From JAJTFW01 sp046330075 (GTDB lineage: Bacteria > Bacteroidota > Bacteroidia > AKYH767-A > OLB10): a stretch of DNA of 64,000 nucleotides. Made by a program: the position numbers and the translations under genes. The stretch is from NCBI GenBank assembly GCA_046330075.1, contig JAXLTL010000008.1:1-64000 (forward strand). The letters run 5' to 3'. A model generated the notes under the pieces. The model searched no databases. It was not told where the DNA came from and worked only from the letters and a program-made list of their open reading frames with translations. Positions 1-9,233 of this stretch are shown here, piece after piece (position 1 is the stretch's first letter; each line of letters starts with the position of its first letter).

Positions 1-19
1 AGCGGGTAAAAACATATAT

Positions 20-82
20 CCCATTACAACTTCGAAACCTCGCAACTTCGAAACTCTGTAACTCTGTGACCCTGTAACTTTT
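20..82. repeat. Short imperfect tandem repeats, AACTTCGAAAC / AACTCTGTG type
   Basis: Units of about 9-13 bases (AACTTCGAAAC twice, then AACTCTGTG and CCTGTAACT) follow each other directly upstream of the first gene. They are degenerate. Such simple repeats are common between genes in Bacteroidota. No function is visible. Confidence 0.45.
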
Positions 83-87
83 TTTCT

Positions 88-95
88 TACATTTG
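88..95 (+). promoter_or_regulatory. Bacteroidota -7 box TACATTTG
   Basis: TACATTTG fits TAnnTTTG exactly and ends 4 bases before the ATG at 100, so transcription may start at or next to the start codon. No good TTG -33 box sits at the expected distance. Confidence 0.4.
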
Positions 96-99
96 AATA

Positions 100-951
100 A
101 TGAAACGAATCTTGTTTTTAATCCTGTTGCAGGTGTCTGTTCGGGCAAACGGTCAGGATACATTGAAACTGGTGAATCAGTCGGTGCTGACGGTGAAAGT
201 GCTGGAGGTGGGACTCGATATAATCAAATACAAACCCTGGGGTATGGATGAGGCGCCACTCGTGGTGGTGGAAAAGAAGGATGTGTTGTCGATTGTTTTT
301 GCCAATGGGGAGAAGATGGAATTTAAACCGGATCCTTTACTTGTTTCCAATATACAATCCAGGGCAACGGGAAAGAACAGTGCACTGAAGGTTGAATTTC
401 TGGCGCCACTCACCAACGATTTTACGATTTGCTACGAACGTGTTATTCGTCCTTCGGTAAACATGGAGGGAAAACTGGGACTCATCGGAATCGGGGTGAC
501 GGAATCGAATAAGCATCCTTCCGGTCTCTTCGGAAAGCTGGGGCCTAAATTCTGGACCGGCAGCGATTATTATGTCCGTGGTATGCGTATGTCGCATCCA
601 CTCAGAGGCTGGTATGTAAAACCGGAACTCATCTTCAGCCAGTTTAAACAGGATGAAACCTGGTATAATTATGCCACAGGAAATAACATCTCCGGCAGAT
701 ATACCTATACAAGCCTCGCTTTGGATATTTGCTTCGGCCGGCAGATATTACTCGCAGATATCATGACCTTCGACTGGTATTTCGGAGTAGGGTATGGCAC
801 ACAGTTTACCAATGCTCCTGAAAACACATCAAATTATTATGGCACACTGGATTCGCCATTTGCATATTATGCTTATAGTCATTTGTTCCTTGGAAGAAAT
901 TTTCCAATGGTGCTGTCTACCGGAATTACCATTGGAATACTGATGTGGTAA
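100..951 (+). CDS. Exported protein of unknown function with beta-barrel-like C-terminal half
   Basis: The 283-residue protein starts with a signal peptide (about residues 1-19, ending near ANGQ). Residues 20-80 form a small domain with the pattern VxVLEVGxxxIKYK and VxxKKDVLSIVFANGEK; this is seen in many Bacteroidota exported proteins that begin with a statement of a stored key followed by an ion- or lipid-independent beta module of unknown role. Residues 90-283 are rich in alternating aromatic and polar residues (YYVRG, GWYVKPEL, FDWYFGVGYG), which suggests outer-membrane strands. The stop is followed by a terminator shared with the convergent gene. I do not recognise a precise family; an outer-membrane beta-barrel is the best guess. 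Confidence 0.75.
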   Translation: MKRILFLILLQVSVRANGQDTLKLVNQSVLTVKVLEVGLDIIKYKPWGMDEAPLVVVEKKDVLSIVFANGEKMEFKPDPLLVSNIQSRATGKNSALKVEFLAPLTNDFTICYERVIRPSVNMEGKLGLIGIGVTESNKHPSGLFGKLGPKFWTGSDYYVRGMRMSHPLRGWYVKPELIFSQFKQDETWYNYATGNNISGRYTYTSLALDICFGRQILLADIMTFDWYFGVGYGTQFTNAPENTSNYYGTLDSPFAYYAYSHLFLGRNFPMVLSTGITIGILMW

Positions 952-965
952 ACCTGATGTAAATA

Positions 966-994
966 AAAAGGCCGGACATTGCGTTCCGGCCTTT
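966..994. terminator. Bidirectional terminator hairpin
   Basis: AAAGGCCGGA (967-976) pairs with TCCGGCCTTT (985-994) around an 8-base loop, with A and T runs on the two sides. It lies between convergent genes ending at 951 and 1016. Confidence 0.8.
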
Positions 995-1015
995 GTGCAT
1001 TTAATAAACTCTGTA

Positions 1016-3646
1016 TTATTGTTTGATCACATTTACTTTTACAGCATCTGTTCCTTCACCAATTCGGATGATGTACGAACCGGGACGCATTTTATCCGCC
1101 AGCGGCAGATAAATATTGTTGTTGCCTGCAGTAACCTCAAGGCTTCCGGTATAAATTTCTTTACCGGCTGCATTGTAAATCTGCATCGTGGTGGTTCCTT
1201 CTCTTGCTGATTCAAACTGAATACTCAGGTTGCTCTGGAACGGATTGGGTGAGGCGGTAAGATGTGAAAAGGAAGAAGTGCTTGTTTTACTGCCAATGGT
1301 CACGGACTTCGGTCCGAAGATCTCAGTTTGTCCGTTCATATCAACCTGACGTAATCGATAATAGTTGATCCCTTGTGCAGGCTGTGGATCAGTTACGCTG
1401 TAATTATGAACTGTATTGCTGGTACCTGCACCGTTAACTTTCTTCAGGTCTGTAAAATCCTGACCGTTTGTTGATTTCTGTACCATGAAATAATCATTGT
1501 TGACTTCAGAAGCTGTAGACCAGTTAATCACTGCCTGACCTTTCGATTCTTTCACATCAAATCGGGTCAGTTTCACCGGCAATGGATTTGAACTGTTGGA
1601 AGTGATGCCAAACTGTCCGAGAGCTGTAACACCTGTGCGATTTACAATTGGAGAGGAAGCACTTCCGGTTGGTGCCTGATGTGTTCCGTTGGCTGTCCAT
1701 GTATTGGCATTGTCGATGCGCTGGAAGAGGTGCAGAATGGTGTAATCGTTGATGCCGGTGAAACCATCTGCCTGTGCAGCCATCGTCATGGTGCCACCTG
1801 TAAATCCGTTCGCACCGGTGAAGGTCCACCAGCCGGAGCCAATGGTGCTGCATTCATCGCCGGCATCGTTGATCGGCAACCCATATACACCCGGGAATCC
1901 GGTTGTAAAGGTTCCGGTAATTGTTCCTCCGGTTGGAGCGGAAGTGAAGCTGATCGTGTAACCATTGTAATCAGTAGAGGTCCCCAGCGGGAAGAGAATA
2001 TTGGAAGCAATTGCCGAAGCCACCCAGCGACGGAAGTTACCGATGACATGTCCGGATGTGCGGCTGAGTGTACCCGTTGAAGCGGTGCTGGTTCCTAACG
2101 TTAATGTATTACCGTTGGTTGTTACATTACCTGAAGTAAATGTAATCGTTCCGGTTGAGTTGGTTGACGATGTGAGTGTAACACCGGCTGCATTGTTGAT
2201 GGCGAGGTTACGGTTGGTGGCAGGTAAACCGTTGCCGGTTGTTTGTGCCGAGGTGCCGTTATAGATATAATCCGCACCGGTATTGAAGGTGCGTGTACCG
2301 GTCACACGGATATTGCCTGTTGCTCCGGAAGAAGTGATACCTGCAGTTGAAGTGATACCCAGTTTGCCTCCGTTTGTCAGGGTGAAGTATCCGCCACCGC
2401 TAACGGTAGTCGATGCATCTGCCATTTGCAGGTATGCATTTGCATTTACGTTAAAGTTTACACTATTGCTGATGGTGCTTCCCGAAGTATAGGTCTGCAT
2501 GGAAGATCCATTGAAATTAATAAGTGCTGTACCTGTACCTGTTTCTGTAATGGTACCGCCGGTAGCGGAGAAATCTCCTGCAACGTTCATGGTGCAGTTG
2601 CCGGATGATTCGAGAACGGTGAGTGTACCACCTGTTACATTAGCAGAACCACTTATATTTAATGTGCTGCTCACAGATGTGCTATTGGGTTTCAATGCAC
2701 CTGTTCCGCTTAGGTTGAGGTTACCGGTAATACTAATGGTGCTTGATCCGAAATTGTTATTCCCCATTAGCTCTCCTGCAGAAATATTGCAATCCCCACC
2801 AACATTAAGTGTACCGGCTGTAAATCCATCCGATAAACGCAAGTTTCCTCCGGTTTGGTTGTAGTTCCCGCCAACAGTGAATGTTCTTGCTGTAAGTCCA
2901 TCGTTTAAGATAAGGCGATTGGCGGAGGTGCTTTGCAGATTGAAATCACCCTGAATAGAGATATTGGTATTAAAGACAAACACCCCTGTTTGTCCGGTGC
3001 AATTCCAGGTCAGATTACCAAAATTCTGAGGGAAGCCACCTGGCATTGTACCGGTTACTCCGGTGATGTTACAGGTTGAAGTTGCTGCCCAGGTGGCGGT
3101 AGGAATGGTGCCACCGTTACGCGAATGTATGTATTCAGAACCAGCCAGGTTGTTCATCGTAGCACTTGCATTCATAGTAAAAGTACCGGTAGTAGCTATG
3201 ATACCACTGTTGGCAACATCGGTACCGGCGCCATTGGCAATGGTGAGTGTTTGACCGCTATTGATATTGATACGTCCTCCCGCATCTACTACAAGCTGAT
3301 CCGCAGTAACGTTACTTGTAAGGGTAACAGTATGACCGTTTTGAATGGTGATCACATTATTGGTTGAACTTGGTGCCGATACGGCGTTTACCCAGGTGGT
3401 TCCGTTGTATCGTTCCCAAGTGGAAGCACTGCTCCAGTTACCTGTTGTTTTTGAACGGTAATCGTCTGTTACGGCCGCTTTCCCGGGCGTAGTCTTCATC
3501 GAGTTATAGAATAAAACGATGAGCACGATGATAAGGGTTGAAATCGCTCCTCCCACGAGCATCAGGCGTTGTCGCTGGCTCATGCGTGTGGTCGTCTTCG
3601 TTCCCTGGCGAGGCCGTTGCGGTGTGGTGTTGTTTGGCTGATTCAT
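1016..3646 (-). CDS. Large secreted protein with T9SS type A sorting domain
   Basis: The 876-residue product has an unusually long basic N-terminus (about 25 residues, RPRQGTKTTTRMSQRQR) before a hydrophobic stretch at 28-48, which should act as an extended signal or membrane anchor. Residues 60-120 resemble the surface-protein module beginning NWSSASTW and INSGQTL. The long middle (120-600) is Thr/Ser/Asn/Gly-rich with repeated (N/S)xxxxGG(T/N)L and INGxxx motifs, typical of beta-helix adhesins. Residues 690-770 form a fibronectin-like module (INWSTASEVNNDYFMVQKS ... YYRLRQVD) that is also found in the two glycine-rich proteins at 23972 and 26438. The end carries a type A sorting domain (SPNPFQSNLSIQF ... 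GSYIIRI ... KVNVIKQ). It is probably cell-surface exposed or released. No enzymatic domain was seen. Confidence 0.85.
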   Translation of the reverse strand: MNQPNNTTPQRPRQGTKTTTRMSQRQRLMLVGGAISTLIIVLIVLFYNSMKTTPGKAAVTDDYRSKTTGNWSSASTWERYNGTTWVNAVSAPSSTNNVITIQNGHTVTLTSNVTADQLVVDAGGRININSGQTLTIANGAGTDVANSGIIATTGTFTMNASATMNNLAGSEYIHSRNGGTIPTATWAATSTCNITGVTGTMPGGFPQNFGNLTWNCTGQTGVFVFNTNISIQGDFNLQSTSANRLILNDGLTARTFTVGGNYNQTGGNLRLSDGFTAGTLNVGGDCNISAGELMGNNNFGSSTISITGNLNLSGTGALKPNSTSVSSTLNISGSANVTGGTLTVLESSGNCTMNVAGDFSATGGTITETGTGTALINFNGSSMQTYTSGSTISNSVNFNVNANAYLQMADASTTVSGGGYFTLTNGGKLGITSTAGITSSGATGNIRVTGTRTFNTGADYIYNGTSAQTTGNGLPATNRNLAINNAAGVTLTSSTNSTGTITFTSGNVTTNGNTLTLGTSTASTGTLSRTSGHVIGNFRRWVASAIASNILFPLGTSTDYNGYTISFTSAPTGGTITGTFTTGFPGVYGLPINDAGDECSTIGSGWWTFTGANGFTGGTMTMAAQADGFTGINDYTILHLFQRIDNANTWTANGTHQAPTGSASSPIVNRTGVTALGQFGITSNSSNPLPVKLTRFDVKESKGQAVINWSTASEVNNDYFMVQKSTNGQDFTDLKKVNGAGTSNTVHNYSVTDPQPAQGINYYRLRQVDMNGQTEIFGPKSVTIGSKTSTSSFSHLTASPNPFQSNLSIQFESAREGTTTMQIYNAAGKEIYTGSLEVTAGNNNIYLPLADKMRPGSYIIRIGEGTDAVKVNVIKQ

Positions 3647-3785
3647 TTTGGAATACGTATAGCTTTTATCCCCGTTTCTACGTTGAAAACCAGCTATTGT
3701 TACCGTTGATGATCAGATATATGAACGATTTTTCTTGTTTTAACAGACAATTGAGTCTATTTTTCGCACACCAAACCTTATCATT

Positions 3786-4292
3786 ATGTTAGAAGTAAAC
3801 TTCCCCATTCTGGTGCTGGCCGCCATCGTTCCGTTGCTGATCGGATTTATCTGGTATCATCCAAAAGTATTTGGCACTGCCTGGATGCAGGCTGCCGGCG
3901 TGATTCCCGATGATAAAAAGGAGATGAATATGTTGAAAGTGTTCGGTCTTACATTCATCCTATCGCTCATGCTTGCCATGTTATTGATGGTGTTAGTGAT
4001 TCACCAGTTCTCTCTTTTTTCTGTTGTTGCTGATATTGTACGTGAACCCGGTGATACTTCAACACCGGAAGGTGCCTGGCTCAAGAGTGCAATGGATCTA
4101 TATGGTACTAAATTCCGAACGTTCAAACATGGTATGTTCCATGGATTTATTGCCGGATTGTTCCTTTTTCTGCCAATTGTAGCCGTTAACGGACTGTTCG
4201 AACGCAAAAGCGCCAAATATATCTTCATCAATACCGGATTCTGGACCCTTTGCGCCATGATCATGGGTGGCATCATCTGCCAGTTCAATTGA
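3786..4292 (+). CDS. DUF1761 family small membrane protein
   Basis: This 168-residue inner-membrane protein opens with FPILVLAAIVPLLIGFIWY followed by HPKVFGTAWM, the usual start of the DUF1761 family. Four membrane segments are visible, at about 5-25, 52-75, 115-135 and 145-165. The role of the family is not known. The gene stands alone, between a divergent T9SS gene and a downstream terminator at 4312-4338. Length and start agree with the family. Confidence 0.8.
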   Translation: MLEVNFPILVLAAIVPLLIGFIWYHPKVFGTAWMQAAGVIPDDKKEMNMLKVFGLTFILSLMLAMLLMVLVIHQFSLFSVVADIVREPGDTSTPEGAWLKSAMDLYGTKFRTFKHGMFHGFIAGLFLFLPIVAVNGLFERKSAKYIFINTGFWTLCAMIMGGIICQFN

Positions 4293-4311
4293 TCACGAAT
4301 GAAGAAATGTT

Positions 4312-4338
4312 AGGGAGGGCTCCGGCTCTCCCTTTTTT
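4312..4338 (+). terminator. Rho-independent terminator
   Basis: AGGGAG (4312-4317) pairs with CTCCCT (4328-4333) and is followed by TTTTT, 20 bases after the DUF1761 gene stop. Confidence 0.7.
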
Positions 4339-4441
4339 GTTTATTTTTAATGAGTTACAACAAAAAATCGACCATCAACTAAACCAAATACCTCTGATCT
4401 TCGTGATCAGGTTAGAAAGAACACATTAACTCACCACCCAC

Positions 4442-7054
4442 ATGAAAAAGCTCTATCTGTTTCTTGCAGTCCTGTTGAGCGCCTTATCGCTTGAGGCTCA
4501 GAACTGTATGTACACAGCGACGGTTGCAAACGGCAATGTCGTCACTTTTATTCCCAACATTTCTCCGCCCATTTCAGCCGGACCTATATTCTGGAATTTT
4601 GGCAACGGAGCAACGATTACAGCTCCCAATGGCCCAATCACTCACACGTATGTAACGGCAGGCGTTTATAATGTTTGCATGAGTGTGTATGACAGCAGCA
4701 ACAGCAGCGTGATTTGCACGTATTGCGATTCATTGTTGATTAACGGTTGTTCTGTTACTGCTTCACAAAACCCGAACAGTCCGTACCAATTCACCTTCAA
4801 TGCTTCTTTGCAATGGCCATTTGGTTCGTATGCTTACTGGAGTTTTGGTGATGGTACTTCCGGTCAGGGAACTTCGGTAACCCATACGTATGGTTCCGTG
4901 GGTACATACACTGTAACCATGTATGAACAGGATTCAATGGGTAACGTCATCTGCAGCAGCACGCTGGCAGTAACCGTGTCCAATACCTCAGGTACTTCCT
5001 GCAGTTTCGCTTATACACCTGGCGTTCCACCTTCTCCCAGCTCTGTAATTACTTTTCAGGGTGCTTCAAACATGACCAATCCCACTTATACATGGGATTT
5101 TGGTGATGGCACTCCATTGGTAACCGGTGCCAATCCTCAGCATGGCTACGGATCAGCCGGTTCTTATAATGTTTGTGTGTATGTATGGGATGGCGTTGAT
5201 TCCTGCAGCTATTGTCAGGTGATTCCTGTTGCAGGCAGTTCATCTACGTGTAATTTCTTTGCTGTTCCTGACTCCATGAATGCCAGTCAGTATTATTTCT
5301 ATGGAACGCCTTCCGGAACAAGTTCTGTGCTCACATGGGATTTCGGCGACAACACATCAGGCACCGGAACGAATGTTTCACATATCTATTCTCAGCCCGG
5401 TACCTATCAGGTATGTATGACCGAAGTTTCCTTCCTCGGAGTTGTTCTCTGTCAAACCTGTCAGTCGGTTACGGTTAGCGGCAGTGGTGTCCCCAGTTGT
5501 CTGTTCTCAGCAACAGCGCAATCTCCGGGTAATCCATTTGTCATCTCTTTCAATGCGCAGTACTACCCCAATACCACTTATACCTGGGATTTTGGTAACG
5601 GACAAACCATCACCGCCGGCAGCAGCACCACCTGCATCTACAATGCTCCCGGAATATACAATGTATGCCTCACGGTGATGGGTGGTGGTGTAGTTGATAC
5701 CTGCTGTTATGCTATTACTGTTGGAACCTCCAACAACTGCGGTTTTACTTTTATTCCTGATTCCATCAATCCATCAACCGTCTATTTCTTCGGCACAGCT
5801 TCTTCTGCAGGAACCACACTGGTATGGCATTTCGGAGATAGCACAACCTCAGTTGGTCCGTTCATAACACATACTTATGCTGCACCCGGTACTTACTATG
5901 TATGTATGACAGAGGTTGATTCAATGGGTAATACCGTTTGCCAGTTCTGCCAGAACGTAACCATTACCTCGGGTGGTAACTGCAATTTTTCGATCTCATC
6001 AAATCCGGGTAATCCGTTTGTTGTTGATTTCATCGCCGGATCGTTGGTTGGAACGAGCTTCATTTGGGATTTCGGTGACGGAACAACAGGAAACGGGCAA
6101 TCAATTACACATACCTACGCTCAACCTGGTACTTATACAGTTTGTCTGAGTATCGGAGTAGGTGGAGCAATCGTATGCACCGGTTGTCAGACCATTGTTA
6201 TTGCCGCGAACAGCTGGTGTCAGGCTGCATTCACATCTGTTAGTCTTGGCCTGAATGCATACTTCATCAACCAGTCTACCATCATTCCGATCAACGTACC
6301 ACCACTTCCTCCTCCTGTAAATTACCTCTGGGACTTCGGTGATGGTTCTACCAGCTCACTCCAGTTCCCGAATCACCAGTATGCAACGCCGGGTACTTAT
6401 ATGGTTTGCCTTACCGGCAGTACTGTAGGCTGTACGGCCACTTACTGCGACACGGTTGTGATTGACACCATCATCAATAACCCCACTACCTGCAATGCGT
6501 ACTTCGTATTTACACAAACCAGTCCGTACAATGTTGTAGGAGTAAACCTCAGCAGCGGCATCAACCTCAACTTCAGCTGGAACTTCGGTGATGGCGGTAC
6601 TTCCAATGTGCCGTACCCGATTCATCAGTACAGCAGTACTGGAACCTATATGGTTTGTCTCACTGTATCGGATGCCAACGGTTGTTCGTCCACATACTGT
6701 GATACACTCACCGTTGACTCACTTGGAAATGTGGTATACAAAGGAGCTACATCATCCGGCTTCACGCTGAACATCGTTCCGCCCAACACGCTCGGAGTTA
6801 ACGAACAAGTCGCAGCGATCGGCAGTATCTTCCCGGTACCGGCTTCAGCAGACATCAATGTACGACTGAGCGACAACGTGAAGGAGGAAGTTACTTACAA
6901 CGTGATGAGCATGGAAGGCCGCAAAGTAATGAACGGCATGTTCAACGCGAAAACCGGAACCATTCACATAGCAGATTTACAGCAAGGTATCTATTTGTTG
7001 GAAGTGATTACTTCAGATGGCCAACGCGACAGTAAATACTTTGTTAAACAATAA
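4442..7054 (+). CDS. T9SS-secreted protein with nine PKD repeats
   Basis: The 870-residue protein has a signal peptide (MKKLYLFLAVLLSALSLEAQ). It then carries nine PKD-type repeats between about residues 35 and 760, each with the core W(D/N/S)FG(D/N)G ... HxY ... GxYxVC. Most repeats also end with a C-x2-C or C-x-C pair (for example CTYCD, CSYC, CQTC, CQFC, CTGC), so disulfides are likely to brace each repeat. The C-terminus (about 785-870) is a type A sorting domain (FPVPASADINVRLSD ... GIYLLEVI ... KYFVKQ). PKD arrays usually serve as stalks or adhesins on the cell surface. The sigma factor gene begins only 34 bases after the stop, so read-through is possible. Confidence 0.9.
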   Translation: MKKLYLFLAVLLSALSLEAQNCMYTATVANGNVVTFIPNISPPISAGPIFWNFGNGATITAPNGPITHTYVTAGVYNVCMSVYDSSNSSVICTYCDSLLINGCSVTASQNPNSPYQFTFNASLQWPFGSYAYWSFGDGTSGQGTSVTHTYGSVGTYTVTMYEQDSMGNVICSSTLAVTVSNTSGTSCSFAYTPGVPPSPSSVITFQGASNMTNPTYTWDFGDGTPLVTGANPQHGYGSAGSYNVCVYVWDGVDSCSYCQVIPVAGSSSTCNFFAVPDSMNASQYYFYGTPSGTSSVLTWDFGDNTSGTGTNVSHIYSQPGTYQVCMTEVSFLGVVLCQTCQSVTVSGSGVPSCLFSATAQSPGNPFVISFNAQYYPNTTYTWDFGNGQTITAGSSTTCIYNAPGIYNVCLTVMGGGVVDTCCYAITVGTSNNCGFTFIPDSINPSTVYFFGTASSAGTTLVWHFGDSTTSVGPFITHTYAAPGTYYVCMTEVDSMGNTVCQFCQNVTITSGGNCNFSISSNPGNPFVVDFIAGSLVGTSFIWDFGDGTTGNGQSITHTYAQPGTYTVCLSIGVGGAIVCTGCQTIVIAANSWCQAAFTSVSLGLNAYFINQSTIIPINVPPLPPPVNYLWDFGDGSTSSLQFPNHQYATPGTYMVCLTGSTVGCTATYCDTVVIDTIINNPTTCNAYFVFTQTSPYNVVGVNLSSGINLNFSWNFGDGGTSNVPYPIHQYSSTGTYMVCLTVSDANGCSSTYCDTLTVDSLGNVVYKGATSSGFTLNIVPPNTLGVNEQVAAIGSIFPVPASADINVRLSDNVKEEVTYNVMSMEGRKVMNGMFNAKTGTIHIADLQQGIYLLEVITSDGQRDSKYFVKQ

Positions 7055-7088
7055 TCCCTTGTTAAGCTGATTGCCAGCACCGGCGGGT

Positions 7089-7664
7089 ATGAAGCCTGCA
7101 ATTGAACTCCTCGAGCAATGCCGGTACGATAACCGGAAGGCGCATCACGAATTATACGTGATGTGCTTTCCGGTTTTGTATTCCGTTTGTTCACGTTATC
7201 ATGTGAACAAGGAAGACCGTATGTCATCGCTCAACATGATTTTCGTGAAGCTCATTCAACACATGGGCGATTACCTGAAGCGTCAGGCCGATATTCCGTT
7301 TGAACAATGGATGCGACGGGTCAGTATCAATTATATCATCGATGAATTCCGCAGAGAAAAGCGTTACCGTGAACTGATTAACCTGGGCGATGCCGCCATG
7401 GAACATCATCAGCCGGTGCACAGTGATCTCGATGCCCGATACGATAAAGAAGAAATTACCAAAGCCATTGAAAGCCTGCCGGCGATGAGCAGAACGGTTT
7501 TCAATCTCTATGCGGTGGATGGTTATAAGCACGAAGAGATTGCCGGAATGCTTGGTATCTCCAGTGGAACTTCCAAGGCGCATCTCTTTCATGCACGTAA
7601 AAAGCTGCAGGAGATGCTGCAACAGCTGAAAAAAAAAGACCTGAATAAAACAGTAGTACAATGA
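7089..7664 (+). CDS. ECF-type RNA polymerase sigma factor
   Basis: This is a sigma-70 family factor of about 191 residues. Region 2 spans roughly 10-85 (HHELYVMCFPVLYSVCSRY, WMRRVSINYIIDEFRREKRY) and region 4 about 125-180 (AIESLPAMSRTVFNLYAVDGYKHEEIAGMLGISSGTSKAHLFHARKKL). It redirects RNA polymerase to a specific set of promoters. An upstream TTG at 7071 would add six residues (PAPAGM), but the ATG at 7089 fits the family better. The stop overlaps the ATG of the next gene as ATGA (7661-7664), which points to translational coupling with that gene, its probable anti-sigma factor. Confidence 0.88.
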   Translation: MKPAIELLEQCRYDNRKAHHELYVMCFPVLYSVCSRYHVNKEDRMSSLNMIFVKLIQHMGDYLKRQADIPFEQWMRRVSINYIIDEFRREKRYRELINLGDAAMEHHQPVHSDLDARYDKEEITKAIESLPAMSRTVFNLYAVDGYKHEEIAGMLGISSGTSKAHLFHARKKLQEMLQQLKKKDLNKTVVQ

Positions 7665-9130
7665 CTGAACACATGAACAACCTGCCGGATCCCGAGGAGT
7701 TCTGGCCGGACGCAGAGAAGATGCTCAACGGGCATTTTAAGGCAAAACGCCGCCGCCGTGCAGCGATCCTGCTTTCTGCATTATTAATTTCCCTGTCTGC
7801 TGTTTTGTTCTTTTCACAAAACAATGACCAGCCTGTTTCCGCGGAACACTCCTCACCCGCGCAACAGCCGCTTTCTGCTGATGTTCCTGCTACCCAAACA
7901 GTGATACGTGAACCTGCTGCTGAATTACCGGAGCATACGCAACCGGCCGGAGTGTCTGCTCCGAAAGAAGCAACGCACCAGGTAATGGATAAGGCACCTG
8001 TTCCCTTAGCACCGGAGAAAAGCGAGACCGCCGTTCAACACACCGTTTCAAAGACTTCTTCCGGGAATCTTCCTGCAGTAAAAAATTCAGCTCCTGCCAG
8101 AGTGGAACCTGTTGTTGCGGTGAACACACCTTCACCGGTTCAAACTTCCGCTCCACCTGCTGCCGCGTCACTTCAAACGGAACACCTTTCCCTGTCGATG
8201 AACGCCGAAACGTCATCCGGCAGCCCTGATGAACTTTCGCTTCCGGCCATACTCGAGCCCTTGCATTTTCTAACGGCGTCGGCTATACGCATAGAAAATA
8301 CGGAAGATCCTTCTGTTTCAGGCAAGCAAGAGGTCAAGGCGGCCCCGAAACAAAAGTCGAAACTCAGCCTTATTGCCTACGGCGGATTGTCGTATGTTGA
8401 CAAGGTGATCAACAGTCCCGGAAATACCATCTATATGCAGCGTCGTGAACAGGAAGAATCCGCCACGTTCCTGCCTTATGGCGGTTTACAGATAGCCCGC
8501 AGCACCTCCAGACTGGAAGTCAGGCTGGGAGCAGAATTTTCGGTTTTAGGTGAGAAAGTAAAATACTCTCCCTATAAAAACGGCACCTATTATAATTCTT
8601 ATATCGACTGGGATCCCTATACATATACAGTAACAGATACAGACAGTGCCTGGATCTTCGGAATGTTGTTTCTCCAGACCAGTTCACAAACGATCAACGA
8701 CAGTATTCAGGTGACCAAAACCGATACCCTTAACGGCATGCATTATGATGCCTCTATTTTATCAGCCAATGGCACCAATCGGTGGTATCTGGTGCAGTTT
8801 CCTATTGAACTTAGTTATCCGGTTATCCGTGGGCGATTTGGCATCGGCATCAGCGGAGGTATTGCGCCCGGATTTATTCTGAGTTCTGAAGGGAAATATC
8901 TGTTGAAAGATGAAAGCGGAGTCAGAGAGATCAACCGCGATGCACGCGGAACCTTCATGCTCAATGCAGGTGGAGGAATTGAATTCAGCTATCTCTTCGG
9001 CGAACGGTTCTCCATTCTCCTGAGGCCTACCGTACGGTATTTCCTCACCCCGGTTGAAGAAGAAAACGGAGCCTCCAAGAACTACCGGACCTACGGGTTA
9101 CATGCCGGATTGCGGTATTCCATCCGGTAG
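7661..9130 (+). CDS. Probable dual membrane-spanning anti-sigma factor with outer-membrane beta-barrel
   Basis: The 489-residue protein has three parts. Residues 1-28 are cytoplasmic (DPEEFWPDAEKMLNGHFKAKRRRR). Residues 29-50 form a single membrane helix (AAILLSALLISLSAVLFF). Residues 51-225 are a Pro/Ala/Ser/Thr-rich linker without predicted fold, and 230-489 form a beta-barrel-like domain (IAYGGLSYVDKV, LEVRLGAEFSV, RFGIGISGGIAPGF, RFSILLRPTVRYFL, YGLHAGLRYSIR). With no cleavable signal, the layout fits one chain crossing the inner membrane, the periplasm and the outer membrane, as described for the Dma anti-sigma factors of Bacteroides. Overlap of its start with the sigma factor stop supports a sigma/anti-sigma pair. 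The function is inferred; a simpler reading is an anchored outer-membrane protein. Confidence 0.75.
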   Translation: MTEHMNNLPDPEEFWPDAEKMLNGHFKAKRRRRAAILLSALLISLSAVLFFSQNNDQPVSAEHSSPAQQPLSADVPATQTVIREPAAELPEHTQPAGVSAPKEATHQVMDKAPVPLAPEKSETAVQHTVSKTSSGNLPAVKNSAPARVEPVVAVNTPSPVQTSAPPAAASLQTEHLSLSMNAETSSGSPDELSLPAILEPLHFLTASAIRIENTEDPSVSGKQEVKAAPKQKSKLSLIAYGGLSYVDKVINSPGNTIYMQRREQEESATFLPYGGLQIARSTSRLEVRLGAEFSVLGEKVKYSPYKNGTYYNSYIDWDPYTYTVTDTDSAWIFGMLFLQTSSQTINDSIQVTKTDTLNGMHYDASILSANGTNRWYLVQFPIELSYPVIRGRFGIGISGGIAPGFILSSEGKYLLKDESGVREINRDARGTFMLNAGGGIEFSYLFGERFSILLRPTVRYFLTPVEEENGASKNYRTYGLHAGLRYSIR

Positions 9131-9233
9131 TAACCGACTCCGAAAGCTGTTATAAACCGATACAATTCACGCACACGCCTTTTTTCAGCGTTACCTGAAT
9201 ACTTTCCATCCGGCTGCGCCGTAATTTCATGCG

